NCBI GenBank assembly: GCA_025938035.1
Contig: JAICQE010000180.1
Location: 1-8,450 of the forward strand
DNA from: Vicinamibacteria bacterium
Lineage (GTDB): Bacteria; Acidobacteriota; Vicinamibacteria; Vicinamibacterales; UBA2999
Reading direction: 5' to 3'
DNA length: 8,450 nt
Each line of letters starts with the position of its first letter. Within the stretch, counting starts at the first letter, position 1. A model generated the notes under the pieces. That model saw nothing but the letters and a program-made list of their open reading frames with translations. It did not search any database and was not told the origin of the DNA. Both the position numbers and the translations under genes were made by a program. Positions 1 through 5,576 of the stretch are shown here, piece by piece.

Positions 1-160
1 AGTCGAGCGTTCCGGTGACGATGCTCTTCTTCTCCTCGAGCACCAGTTTCACTCCGAGATGTTCGATGGACAGCGTCCAGGCGCCTGCGATCGATGGCTG
101 CCTCGCCTCACCCAAGCCAACGGCAAGTGCGGCCCCAAGGATGAGAGCTGCGAGTTGCGT
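1..160 (-). CDS. Secreted lipocalin-like-domain protein, N-terminal fragment (start codon unclear)
   Basis: The fragment reads leftwards off the window edge and gives about 53 codons. The translation has a clear signal peptide (hydrophobic LAALILGAALAVGLG, then a G-E-A cleavage-like site). It is followed by an S-I-A-G-A-W-T-L-S opening with alternating beta-strand residues (VKLVLEEKK, then TGTLD). This matches the first strands of the lipocalin-like domain found at the N-terminus of many acidobacterial secreted proteins, and resembles the D-L-A-G-T-W-Q-G-T-L opening of the TIGR03435 protein at 2558-3682. It lies 36 bases after the metallopeptidase-like gene and is probably the last visible gene of that operon. 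Oddity: an in-frame TGA sits at 161-163, just before an ACG codon at 158-160, and no ATG or GTG precedes the signal peptide. The start could be ACG, another rare codon, or the region may hold a sequence error. The full function cannot be judged from this fragment. Confidence 0.55.
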
Positions 161-196
161 TCAGCGCCCGTTCAGTGTGGCTGTGACGGATCGCTG

Positions 197-1255
197 CTAC
201 TTCTGCAGGGCGTGAAGTGCCCGGATGAAAGTCGTGGCAGCCTCCTGCACCGTCCGGCTGCCGGCCACTACCGGGCCCCACGACTGTTCCATCGCCGCGC
301 GTAGCTGCGGGCTATACACACCTCGCCGGTAGAACCCTTCGATGTGTGTCTCGTAGGCGATGCCGGCCTGTGCGAAGGACCGTCGCAGCTCTTCGCCCAC
401 GAGATAGAACTGTACGGCGTGCTCGACTTCCCGGAACGCAGGACTGCCTAGCTCTTTGACGGCTGCTCGCAGCGCCGTCGGTACCACGTTGCCCCCGCCC
501 ATCAGGAAGTGCGCGGCTTCGTGGAAAATCGTCTCGAGCGCTGCTGGACCTTGGGCGGTCGGAGCGGTCCGGGACACCAGAATGTGCAGTCCGGGAGGGT
601 TCAAGTTCTGCGCGTTCCCACCGGTTTCGATGAACGTCTCGACGACGTCCACCGCGAACGGCAGTGCCGCCCAGGGTGTCGCGAACACGCGTGAAAACCG
701 CTCGCCAAGCATTTGTTCGTGCCGTTCGAGCAGTACGGCAAGATCTGCGATCCATCGGCGGTTTGCCGCGTCCTGGGCGGACCAACGGCAGCGTTCGTAT
801 GCCGGCGTCGCAGCCTCACGCATACTCGCCGTGATCTGGACGAATCGCCTGTCGGCATCGTTGTTGAAGTCGCTCAGTGCCGCGATGCCAGCCAGCGACA
901 ACCGCGTAAAGATTTGCTCGCGACCCTGGTAGCCGGAAGGCGCCACAATCGCGGCGTAATAGTCCACGGCGCCGGTCCACGACGCGCGCTCGGCCGCGGG
1001 CAGCGCATCGAAGCACGCCTTTTCCACGCCTTGCTGAAAGAGCTCCGGCACCTTGCGGCGACGAGCGTTGGCAGCCGTGATCAGCGCGTCGTGCAGGTTG
1101 GTCGCGAAGTCGCTGAAGAACGCGAAGAATGGCGTTGTCGCGACTGGTGTTCGCGCCGTTTGAGCGAGACCGGTGCCGCCGGCCAGGATCATCGCGCTCA
1201 TGAACACGGCACAGGCGACCACGAACCGCGCAGACGCGAACGCCGGACGATTCAA
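197..1255 (-). CDS. Secreted HExxH zinc-metallopeptidase-like protein
   Basis: The protein has 352 residues and starts at TTG, with a good GGAGG Shine-Dalgarno five bases upstream. The start gives a proper signal peptide (hydrophobic residues about 11-31, cleavage after GLA), so the product is likely periplasmic or surface-exposed. Residues 245-249 are HEAAH, an HExxH zinc-binding motif. About 30 residues further on, the stretch E-V-E-H-A-V-Q-F-Y-L-V-G-E-E-L (276-290) offers third-ligand candidates (E276, E278 or E288) and a conserved-looking H279. I recall similar HExxH plus H-A-V-x-F-Y-x-x-G-E proteins annotated as hypothetical in acidobacteria, but cannot name a characterised member. The N-terminal half (about 45-190) is mostly helical with no motif I recognise. 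The gene sits 30 bases downstream of the sugar dehydrogenase homologue in an operon-like run. A peptidase activity is inferred from the motif only. Confidence 0.75.
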   Translation of the reverse strand: MNRPAFASARFVVACAVFMSAMILAGGTGLAQTARTPVATTPFFAFFSDFATNLHDALITAANARRRKVPELFQQGVEKACFDALPAAERASWTGAVDYYAAIVAPSGYQGREQIFTRLSLAGIAALSDFNNDADRRFVQITASMREAATPAYERCRWSAQDAANRRWIADLAVLLERHEQMLGERFSRVFATPWAALPFAVDVVETFIETGGNAQNLNPPGLHILVSRTAPTAQGPAALETIFHEAAHFLMGGGNVVPTALRAAVKELGSPAFREVEHAVQFYLVGEELRRSFAQAGIAYETHIEGFYRRGVYSPQLRAAMEQSWGPVVAGSRTVQEAATTFIRALHALQK

Positions 1256-1260
1256 TGAGA

Positions 1261-1265
1261 CCTCC
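1261..1265 (-). promoter_or_regulatory. Shine-Dalgarno deciding a TTG start
   Basis: GGAGG on the minus strand lies five bases before the TTG at 1255. It is the main reason to accept TTG as the start rather than the internal ATG codons at residues 19 and 22, which would cut into the signal peptide. A complementary CCTCC (1277-1281) lies just upstream and could pair with it. Confidence 0.7.
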
Positions 1266-1285
1266 GAAATGTCGCAGGAGGAGCC

Positions 1286-2530
1286 TTAGTCAGCCGGTTC
1301 GATGCGCAGCAACGCCCCGTTGCGCTCGTCGGTGATCACGTAGAGGAGCCCGTCCGGGCCTTGACGGATGTCGCGGATGCGCCAGCGCTTGTCCTCGAGC
1401 AGCGTCTCACGGCGGGTTTCTTCCATGGCGGTGTTGAAGACGATGCGCTGGATACGACCCGTGCCCGGGACCTCGCCGTAGCGCACGCCGCCGATGAAGA
1501 GATTGCCCTTCCACGCCGGGAATCGCTCGCCCGTATAGAACGTCATGCCCGTCGTCGAGATCGACGGCACGAAGTTGACGACCGGCGCGACCATGCCCTC
1601 GGCTTCAAAGCCTTCAGGCTGATACGGCCCGGCGTAGGAGCGGCCGAGGCTCACGAGCGGCCAGCCGTAGTTGCCGCCCGCCTTGATCACGTTGATCTCG
1701 TCGCCGCCGTTCGGGCCCATTTCGGACTCCCAGATCGTCTTCGTCGGCTCGTGCCAGACGAGGCTTTCGGGCGTGCGGTGGCCGAGCGTGTAGATCTCCG
1801 CCCGGTAGCCCTCCTTGCCGACGAACGGGTTGTCCTTCGGGACCGTGCCATCGGCGTTGTAGCGCAGGATCTTGCCGCTCAGGCCCATCTTGTCCTGCGC
1901 CATCTGCCCGGGCTCGCCCCACGTGCTCACGAGCAGCGTGCCGTCCGGCAGGAAGAGCATGCGCGACACCGTGCTCGCGCCTGGCATCCTGATGACGTCC
2001 TCGACCTTCGTCAGCGCCGTGCCATCGAAGACACCGCGGGCGACCGTCAGTGTTCTCGTGGCGCCGCCTCGGCCACCGCCGGCCCCGGCCGCGCCTCCGC
2101 GGCCTCCCGCTGCGGGCGCCGCGGCTGCCGGGGCGGGAGCGTCGGCCTTGTTGTAGACCCAGTAGACGAGCCGGTTCTGGGCGAAGTTGGGGTGCAGCTT
2201 GAGGTCGTGCAGACCGCTGATGAAGTTGTCGGAGACCACGGCGGGCAGGCCCGCAACCGGACCGGAAAGCACGCCGTCCTTGAAATGGCGCAGCCGTCCG
2301 TTCCGTTCGGTGATCAGGATCGACGCGTCAGGCAGGAACTCGAGGCTCCAGGGATTCTCGAGACCGGCGGTCAGCACGCGCACGCGAATCCTGGCGTTCG
2401 CCGTCTGGTACTCCCACGGCTGGTCCGGCAATGGCGGAACGGGAATACCTCCGCGTCCCTGTGCGCCGGCAGGGCCGCCCATGACGGCGGAAAGAAGCGC
2501 AGCGACGGCGATGCACAGGATCCTGCTCAT
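1286..2530 (-). CDS. Secreted PQQ-dependent sugar dehydrogenase family protein (divergent)
   Basis: This is a soluble glucose/sorbosone dehydrogenase-type six-bladed beta-propeller of 414 residues, counted from the ATG at 2530. A GTG at 2548 would add six residues, but the ATG gives the cleaner signal peptide (ending G-P-A-G-A-Q). Family landmarks run in order: NPWSLEFLPD then ITERNGRLR (about 59-81), GLHDLKLHPNF (106-116), SGKILRYNADG (218-228), a GHR motif (250-252), GPNGGDEINVIKAGGNYGWP (about 272-291), GNLFIGG (342-348) and RIRDIRQGPDG (384-394). Family members oxidise aldose sugars in the periplasm using PQQ and calcium. Two things are unusual. A Gly/Ala-rich insert occupies about 130-159. 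Several cofactor or catalytic positions also differ: the H-x-x-x-R motif reads S-T-V-S-R (186-190) and GHRNPQ reads GHRTPE. It may use a changed substrate or mechanism. It sits 27 bases after a TIGR03435 gene, with no recognisable ribosome site, so translational coupling is likely. Confidence 0.85.
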   Translation of the reverse strand: MSRILCIAVAALLSAVMGGPAGAQGRGGIPVPPLPDQPWEYQTANARIRVRVLTAGLENPWSLEFLPDASILITERNGRLRHFKDGVLSGPVAGLPAVVSDNFISGLHDLKLHPNFAQNRLVYWVYNKADAPAPAAAAPAAGGRGGAAGAGGGRGGATRTLTVARGVFDGTALTKVEDVIRMPGASTVSRMLFLPDGTLLVSTWGEPGQMAQDKMGLSGKILRYNADGTVPKDNPFVGKEGYRAEIYTLGHRTPESLVWHEPTKTIWESEMGPNGGDEINVIKAGGNYGWPLVSLGRSYAGPYQPEGFEAEGMVAPVVNFVPSISTTGMTFYTGERFPAWKGNLFIGGVRYGEVPGTGRIQRIVFNTAMEETRRETLLEDKRWRIRDIRQGPDGLLYVITDERNGALLRIEPAD

Positions 2531-2557
2531 GGGGCAGGAGAATATCACTCGCGCGTC

Positions 2558-3682
2558 TCAGTTCTCCGAAGGCTTTTCAACCTTGTCGATGACGATGATG
2601 TCGGCCGGCGCCCGCGTCGCTTCAAGCCGCAGGCCCAGCTGCTCGCGGAATGCTTCGTAGATGTTTGGCTTGCCGGTGTCCGGCACATTCACGCGGCCGA
2701 ACGTCGCGAACTGGGTTTCGTCGGGCATCCAGTCGAGCGTGAAATCGTATCGCCCTTCAATCTTCGTCAGATTGATCACCGGACGATCCATCACGGCCGT
2801 TTGCAGAGACTGCGCAAGCTCGCTGAGCGTCGCGTTTCGGGCTGGAAGCAGGCCCGCCTGCGGGTATCGGAGCGTCGGCAGGTTCGATCCCGGTGCCGCC
2901 GCGGTCATCTTGAGCGGGACGTTTGGCAGCTGTGTGATGGCGTACACCGACACCTCTCGCTTTTCGGTGTGAAACGCAAGCTGAAAGCGCTCAGTGAGTA
3001 CCCTCTGGATCAACCGCCTCACCTGGCGCGGGTTGGGCTGACCCGGCGTATCCGGCTTGATCACGATCTCGAACCGGTCCGTCGACTTCCAGGCCGGGCC
3101 GCCTGAGACCTGCTGTTCGTGCACATCGTAGGCAAACGTGATCGCGTTGAGGAGGTTGTAATTGGTGACGTTCAACGTCGCGCCTCGCCACCCGATGCCG
3201 CGCCCGCGAACGTCGGGAGGGCTGAGCTTGACCGTGGCGACTTCAATCCCCGGATCCGCCGCCGCATCCATCGGTCGCGGGGGTGGTGTCGGCTCGGGAA
3301 TGGCCCATGCCGTCTGCGGTGTCGCGCGGACAAAGTTCAGCGGCTGTGGCGCGGCAGTCTGAGTGACCATGCCGTTGATCGCATTCCCGTCCGGGGTGAA
3401 CGTCCCCTCGTAGGTCGCGCTCAACGCATCCACTTTCCACTTCACGACCCGCCCGTCCACGGAGAGCATGCTCATCGTCCTCGGCTGCGCCCCCTGATCG
3501 ATCGCGATCAGCTGTCCCTCGAGCTTGCCGTCGGCCGCTCTGCTGACCCTGAGAACGATTCGCAGCTGCGCGGCAGATGTGGTCAGCGTGCCTTGCCAGG
3601 TGCCCGCGAGATCCTGCTGCCCGAGCAGGATCGCTGGAGCCGAGCAGATCGCCAGGGCGATCGCCAGTAGTCTGGATTTCAT
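2558..3682 (-). CDS. TIGR03435 family protein with N-terminal lipocalin-like domain
   Basis: The protein has 374 residues starting at ATG 3682. A GAGGAG ribosome site lies eight bases upstream, and the start gives a signal peptide (MKSRLLAIALAICSAPAILL). A TTG at 3715 in the same frame is less likely. Residues about 24-120 form a lipocalin-like beta domain (D-L-A-G-T-W-Q-G-T-L at the start, then DGKLEGQL and ATYEGTFTPDG). A Pro-rich linker (about 128-138) leads to the TIGR03435 domain (about 146-374). Marks of that domain are I-E-V-A-T-V-K, the F-A-Y-D-V then GGPAW then D-R-F-E-I-V pattern, ERFQLAFHTEKREV, MDRPVIN, GRYDFTLDW, and the closing FREQLGLRLE then VIDKVEKPSEN. The family is secreted, abundant in acidobacteria and of unknown biochemical function. 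The gene heads the minus-strand operon. The two-domain layout suggests ligand or surface binding, which is inference. Confidence 0.88.
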   Translation of the reverse strand: MKSRLLAIALAICSAPAILLGQQDLAGTWQGTLTTSAAQLRIVLRVSRAADGKLEGQLIAIDQGAQPRTMSMLSVDGRVVKWKVDALSATYEGTFTPDGNAINGMVTQTAAPQPLNFVRATPQTAWAIPEPTPPPRPMDAAADPGIEVATVKLSPPDVRGRGIGWRGATLNVTNYNLLNAITFAYDVHEQQVSGGPAWKSTDRFEIVIKPDTPGQPNPRQVRRLIQRVLTERFQLAFHTEKREVSVYAITQLPNVPLKMTAAAPGSNLPTLRYPQAGLLPARNATLSELAQSLQTAVMDRPVINLTKIEGRYDFTLDWMPDETQFATFGRVNVPDTGKPNIYEAFREQLGLRLEATRAPADIIVIDKVEKPSEN

Positions 3683-3690
3683 GCGCCGCG

Positions 3691-3696
3691 CTCCTC
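3691..3696 (-). promoter_or_regulatory. Ribosome binding site of TIGR03435 gene 1
   Basis: GAGGAG on the minus strand lies eight bases before the ATG at 3682. It supports that start over the upstream in-frame TTG at 3715, which has no such site. Confidence 0.65.
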
Positions 3697-3714
3697 TTGC
3701 GCTGTTTTGTCTCA

Positions 3715-3720
3715 ATTATC
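3715..3720 (-). promoter_or_regulatory. Possible -10 box for the minus-strand operon
   Basis: GATAAT matches the TATAAT consensus at five of six positions. It would place transcription start about 25-30 bases before the ATG at 3682. No good -35 hexamer is visible at the usual distance, so activation by a regulator or a non-standard promoter is possible. It lies in a 101-base gap (3683-3783) that is otherwise without a gene. Confidence 0.3.
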
Positions 3721-3760
3721 GCCGGGTGGGGGACGCCACGTCCTTTGACGAATGTCGTGT

Positions 3761-3772
3761 CGAACATGTTCG
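3761..3772. promoter_or_regulatory. Perfect 12-bp palindrome, candidate operator
   Basis: CGAACATGTTCG is its own reverse complement. It lies 12 bases beyond the stop of the Crp/Fnr gene and about 40 bases upstream of the possible -10 box of the operon headed by the TIGR03435 gene. That position would suit an operator. The half-site GAAC/GTTC recalls Gram-positive LexA boxes, but the spacing here is two rather than four bases, so that identity is not supported. The binding protein is unknown. Confidence 0.3.
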
Positions 3773-3783
3773 CCGCGCGGGGC

Positions 3784-4488
3784 TTACAGGGCGCTGACAA
3801 TCCTTTCGAACCTCGGTCTATCCAGGACGCGCAGTTCGTGGCGTCCATCGAAGGCAATGACGCTGCTCCGTTCGAGCCTGCTCAAGGCACGGCTGACGGA
3901 TTCCTGCGACAGTCCGAGATAATTCGCAATGTCCGAACGTCTCATCGGGAGCGCGATCCGCGAATCGTCTCTGGGCGCGTTCTGCTCGAGCATGAGCAGA
4001 AACATGGCCAGCCGGCCAACCGCATCGCGCCGCGCAAGGATGACGTTGTGGCGCAGCGCGCCGCGGAGCTCATGCATCACCTTGCACAGGAATTGAGACG
4101 CCAGCTCTCCGCTGTTGCGCAGGGTGACCGTGAGGGTCGCCACCCGTATGCGGTACAGCTGTACGGCGGTGATCGTCTGGACGCTGTACACGTAATGGCC
4201 CGACTGGGCGAGACCGAATGCGTCATCGGCAAAGAGGAACGCCATGACGCGCCGCCTGCCGCTCGGCAGGTCACGAAACACTTTGACCACGCCTTCCGCC
4301 ACGATGAAGACCGCCTGGGCGTTGGCCCCTTCGCGGTAGACGACTCTGCCTGGCGGAAGCTCGACGATGGTCGCGATGTTGGAAATCTCTGCCCGCTCGT
4401 CAGAGGACAGCAGCCGGACGACGTCGGGGTTCCCTGGCCCGAACGAAGCGGCCCGCAGCGACGGGCCAGCATCTGACGACTTGATCAT
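3784..4488 (-). CDS. Crp/Fnr family transcriptional regulator
   Basis: The protein has 234 residues in two standard parts. The cyclic-nucleotide-binding-type beta-roll covers about 22-125 (LPPGRVVYREG, then AVFIVAEGVVKVFRDLPSGRRRVMAFLFADDAFGL in two stretches). After a dimerisation helix (about 127-168) comes a Crp-type winged helix-turn-helix (about 178-230). The recognition helix reads L-S-Q-E-S-V-S-R, giving the E-x-x-S-R pattern of FNR (here E196, S199, R200), and the preceding R-S-D-I-A-N-Y-L-G-L is also FNR-like. The only cysteine is C135, so the 4Fe-4S cluster of FNR is absent. The sensing mode may resemble cluster-free members such as FixK or DNR, or be unknown. The gene is divergent from an alcohol dehydrogenase, with a perfect FNR-type site between them. 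The ATG at 4488 has no strong ribosome site. Confidence 0.9.
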   Translation of the reverse strand: MIKSSDAGPSLRAASFGPGNPDVVRLLSSDERAEISNIATIVELPPGRVVYREGANAQAVFIVAEGVVKVFRDLPSGRRRVMAFLFADDAFGLAQSGHYVYSVQTITAVQLYRIRVATLTVTLRNSGELASQFLCKVMHELRGALRHNVILARRDAVGRLAMFLLMLEQNAPRDDSRIALPMRRSDIANYLGLSQESVSRALSRLERSSVIAFDGRHELRVLDRPRFERIVSAL

Positions 4489-4503
4489 GCGGTGGGCGTC
4501 GCG

Positions 4504-4509
4504 ATGCTA
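4504..4509 (-). promoter_or_regulatory. Possible -10 box of the Crp/Fnr gene
   Basis: TAGCAT on the minus strand matches TATAAT at four of six positions. A start about seven bases downstream (near 4497) would place the centre of the FNR-type palindrome near -42. That is the class II activator position (-41.5), so the regulator may activate its own gene. The leader would be only about ten bases long. Confidence 0.3.
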
Positions 4510-4532
4510 CGCGATGCGCGAACCACGCCGTA

Positions 4533-4546
4533 TTGATTCAAATCAA
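4533..4546. promoter_or_regulatory. FNR-type binding site TTGAT-N4-ATCAA
   Basis: The sequence TTGATTCAAATCAA has both half-sites perfect against the FNR consensus. It lies in the 110-base region between the divergent regulator gene (start 4488) and the dehydrogenase gene (start 4599), centred 51 and 59 bases from the two start codons. The adjacent regulator has the matching E-x-x-S-R recognition helix. It is therefore very likely the site for that protein. Confidence 0.8.
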
Positions 4547-4598
4547 GGGTGCACGGGACTGAACGTTCCCATCCCGTTCGCCGTATCCGCGAGCAGCG

Positions 4599-5576
4599 AT
4601 GAAGGCGGCAGTCGTCACGCGGTATGGGCCTCCGGAGGTGGTGGAAGTCCGCGAGGTGCCGGCGCCTGTTCCCGCAGACAACGAGGTGCTCGTCCGCGTC
4701 CGTGCGTCGAGCGTGTGCTACGGGGACCGGATGTTTCGCAGCGGTCCGCTCCTGATTCGCCTGCTGACGGCATTCCGCCGCACACCCAAAGTCCTCGGCG
4801 TCGATCTCGCCGGGACGGTCGAGGCCGTGGGCGCAGCCGTGACGCGGTTCGCGCCCGGCGACGAGGTCTACGGTGCGCGCGGGGATAAATTCGCCGCTCA
4901 CGCCGAGTTGGCGTGCGTGCCGCAGGACGGTTTCCTCGCGCACAAACCCGCGAGCATGTCATTCGCGGAAGCGGGCACCGTGTTCGTTGGCGCGGCGTGC
5001 TCGCTGTACTTTCTGCGACGGGCGAAGCTCGTCCCCGGCGAACGCGTGCTCATTCACGGCGCATCGGGGAGCCTTGGCGTGTTCGCCGTGCAGCTGGCGA
5101 AGCACTTCGGTGCGCACGTCACCGCCGTCTGCAGCGGCGGCAACGCCGATCTGGTGCGCTCGCTTGGCGCCGACGACGTGATCGACTACACGACGCGAAA
5201 CTTCGTCGACGACGGGCCGATTTACGACGTCGTCGTCGATCTGCTCGGCAAGGCGGGATTCCCGCGCAGCGTGCGGGCGCTCAAGCCGGCAGGCCGCTAT
5301 CTCCTGGTCGGCTTTTCAGGTGGGGTTGGAGCAATCGCGCGCGCGCTCGTCACGGGGGGTTGGTTCCATCTCCGCGGCCGGGCGCGATTCATCACCGGCG
5401 CTGCAGCCCCTGTGCAGGCGGACCTCGTCTTCCTGCGGGAACTGATCGATGCCGGCAGACTGCGGACGGTGATCGGACGCCGCCACACGCTCGCCGAAAT
5501 CGTCGCCGCGCACCGCTACGCCGACAGCGGACACAAAGTCGGGAACGTCGCGGTGCTGATCGGAGAGCAGCGTTAG
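4599..5576 (+). CDS. Zinc-independent NAD(P)-dependent alcohol dehydrogenase / quinone oxidoreductase-like protein (MDR superfamily)
   Basis: The protein has 325 residues, normal for the quinone oxidoreductase branch of medium-chain dehydrogenases. The N-terminal GroES-like catalytic domain (about 1-120) shows MKAAVVTRYGPPEVVEVREV, NEVLVRVRASSV, and LGVDLAGTVEAVGAAVTRF then GDEVYG. The Rossmann domain (about 125-260) carries GASGSLGVFAVQLAKHFGA (154-172), the typical dinucleotide-binding turn, followed by SLGADDVIDYT. The structural zinc cysteines and the catalytic Cys-His pair of zinc alcohol dehydrogenases are absent; a lone C40 sits where the zinc enzymes have their ligand. The product should be a soluble cytoplasmic NAD(P)H-linked reductase or dehydrogenase; the substrate cannot be told. 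The gene faces away from a Crp/Fnr regulator across a perfect FNR-type site, so redox or oxygen-linked control is plausible. No clear ribosome site precedes the ATG. Confidence 0.88.
   Translation: MKAAVVTRYGPPEVVEVREVPAPVPADNEVLVRVRASSVCYGDRMFRSGPLLIRLLTAFRRTPKVLGVDLAGTVEAVGAAVTRFAPGDEVYGARGDKFAAHAELACVPQDGFLAHKPASMSFAEAGTVFVGAACSLYFLRRAKLVPGERVLIHGASGSLGVFAVQLAKHFGAHVTAVCSGGNADLVRSLGADDVIDYTTRNFVDDGPIYDVVVDLLGKAGFPRSVRALKPAGRYLLVGFSGGVGAIARALVTGGWFHLRGRARFITGAAAPVQADLVFLRELIDAGRLRTVIGRRHTLAEIVAAHRYADSGHKVGNVAVLIGEQR

Noticed and set aside
1361..3106. Long plus-strand open frame of 581 codons opposite the sugar dehydrogenase and TIGR03435 genes
   Set aside because: It is Arg/Ala/Asp/His-rich with no domain or signal, and spans two clearly real minus-strand genes. 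Such antisense frames are common in GC-rich DNA with few stop codons.
3761..3772. LexA/SOS box reading of the palindrome CGAACATGTTCG
   Set aside because: The Gram-positive LexA box needs four bases between GAAC and GTTC; here there are two, and no SOS gene is near.
3577..4476. Plus-strand open frame of 299 codons opposite the Crp/Fnr gene
   Set aside because: The opposite strand encodes an unmistakable two-domain regulator; the plus frame shows no recognisable protein features.
3784..4488. Oxygen-sensing FNR with an iron-sulfur cluster
   Set aside because: The N-terminal cysteine set is missing; there is only one cysteine in the whole protein.
4599..5576. Zinc-dependent alcohol dehydrogenase
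   Set aside because: The structural four-cysteine lobe and the catalytic His are absent, and the length fits the zinc-free quinone oxidoreductase branch.
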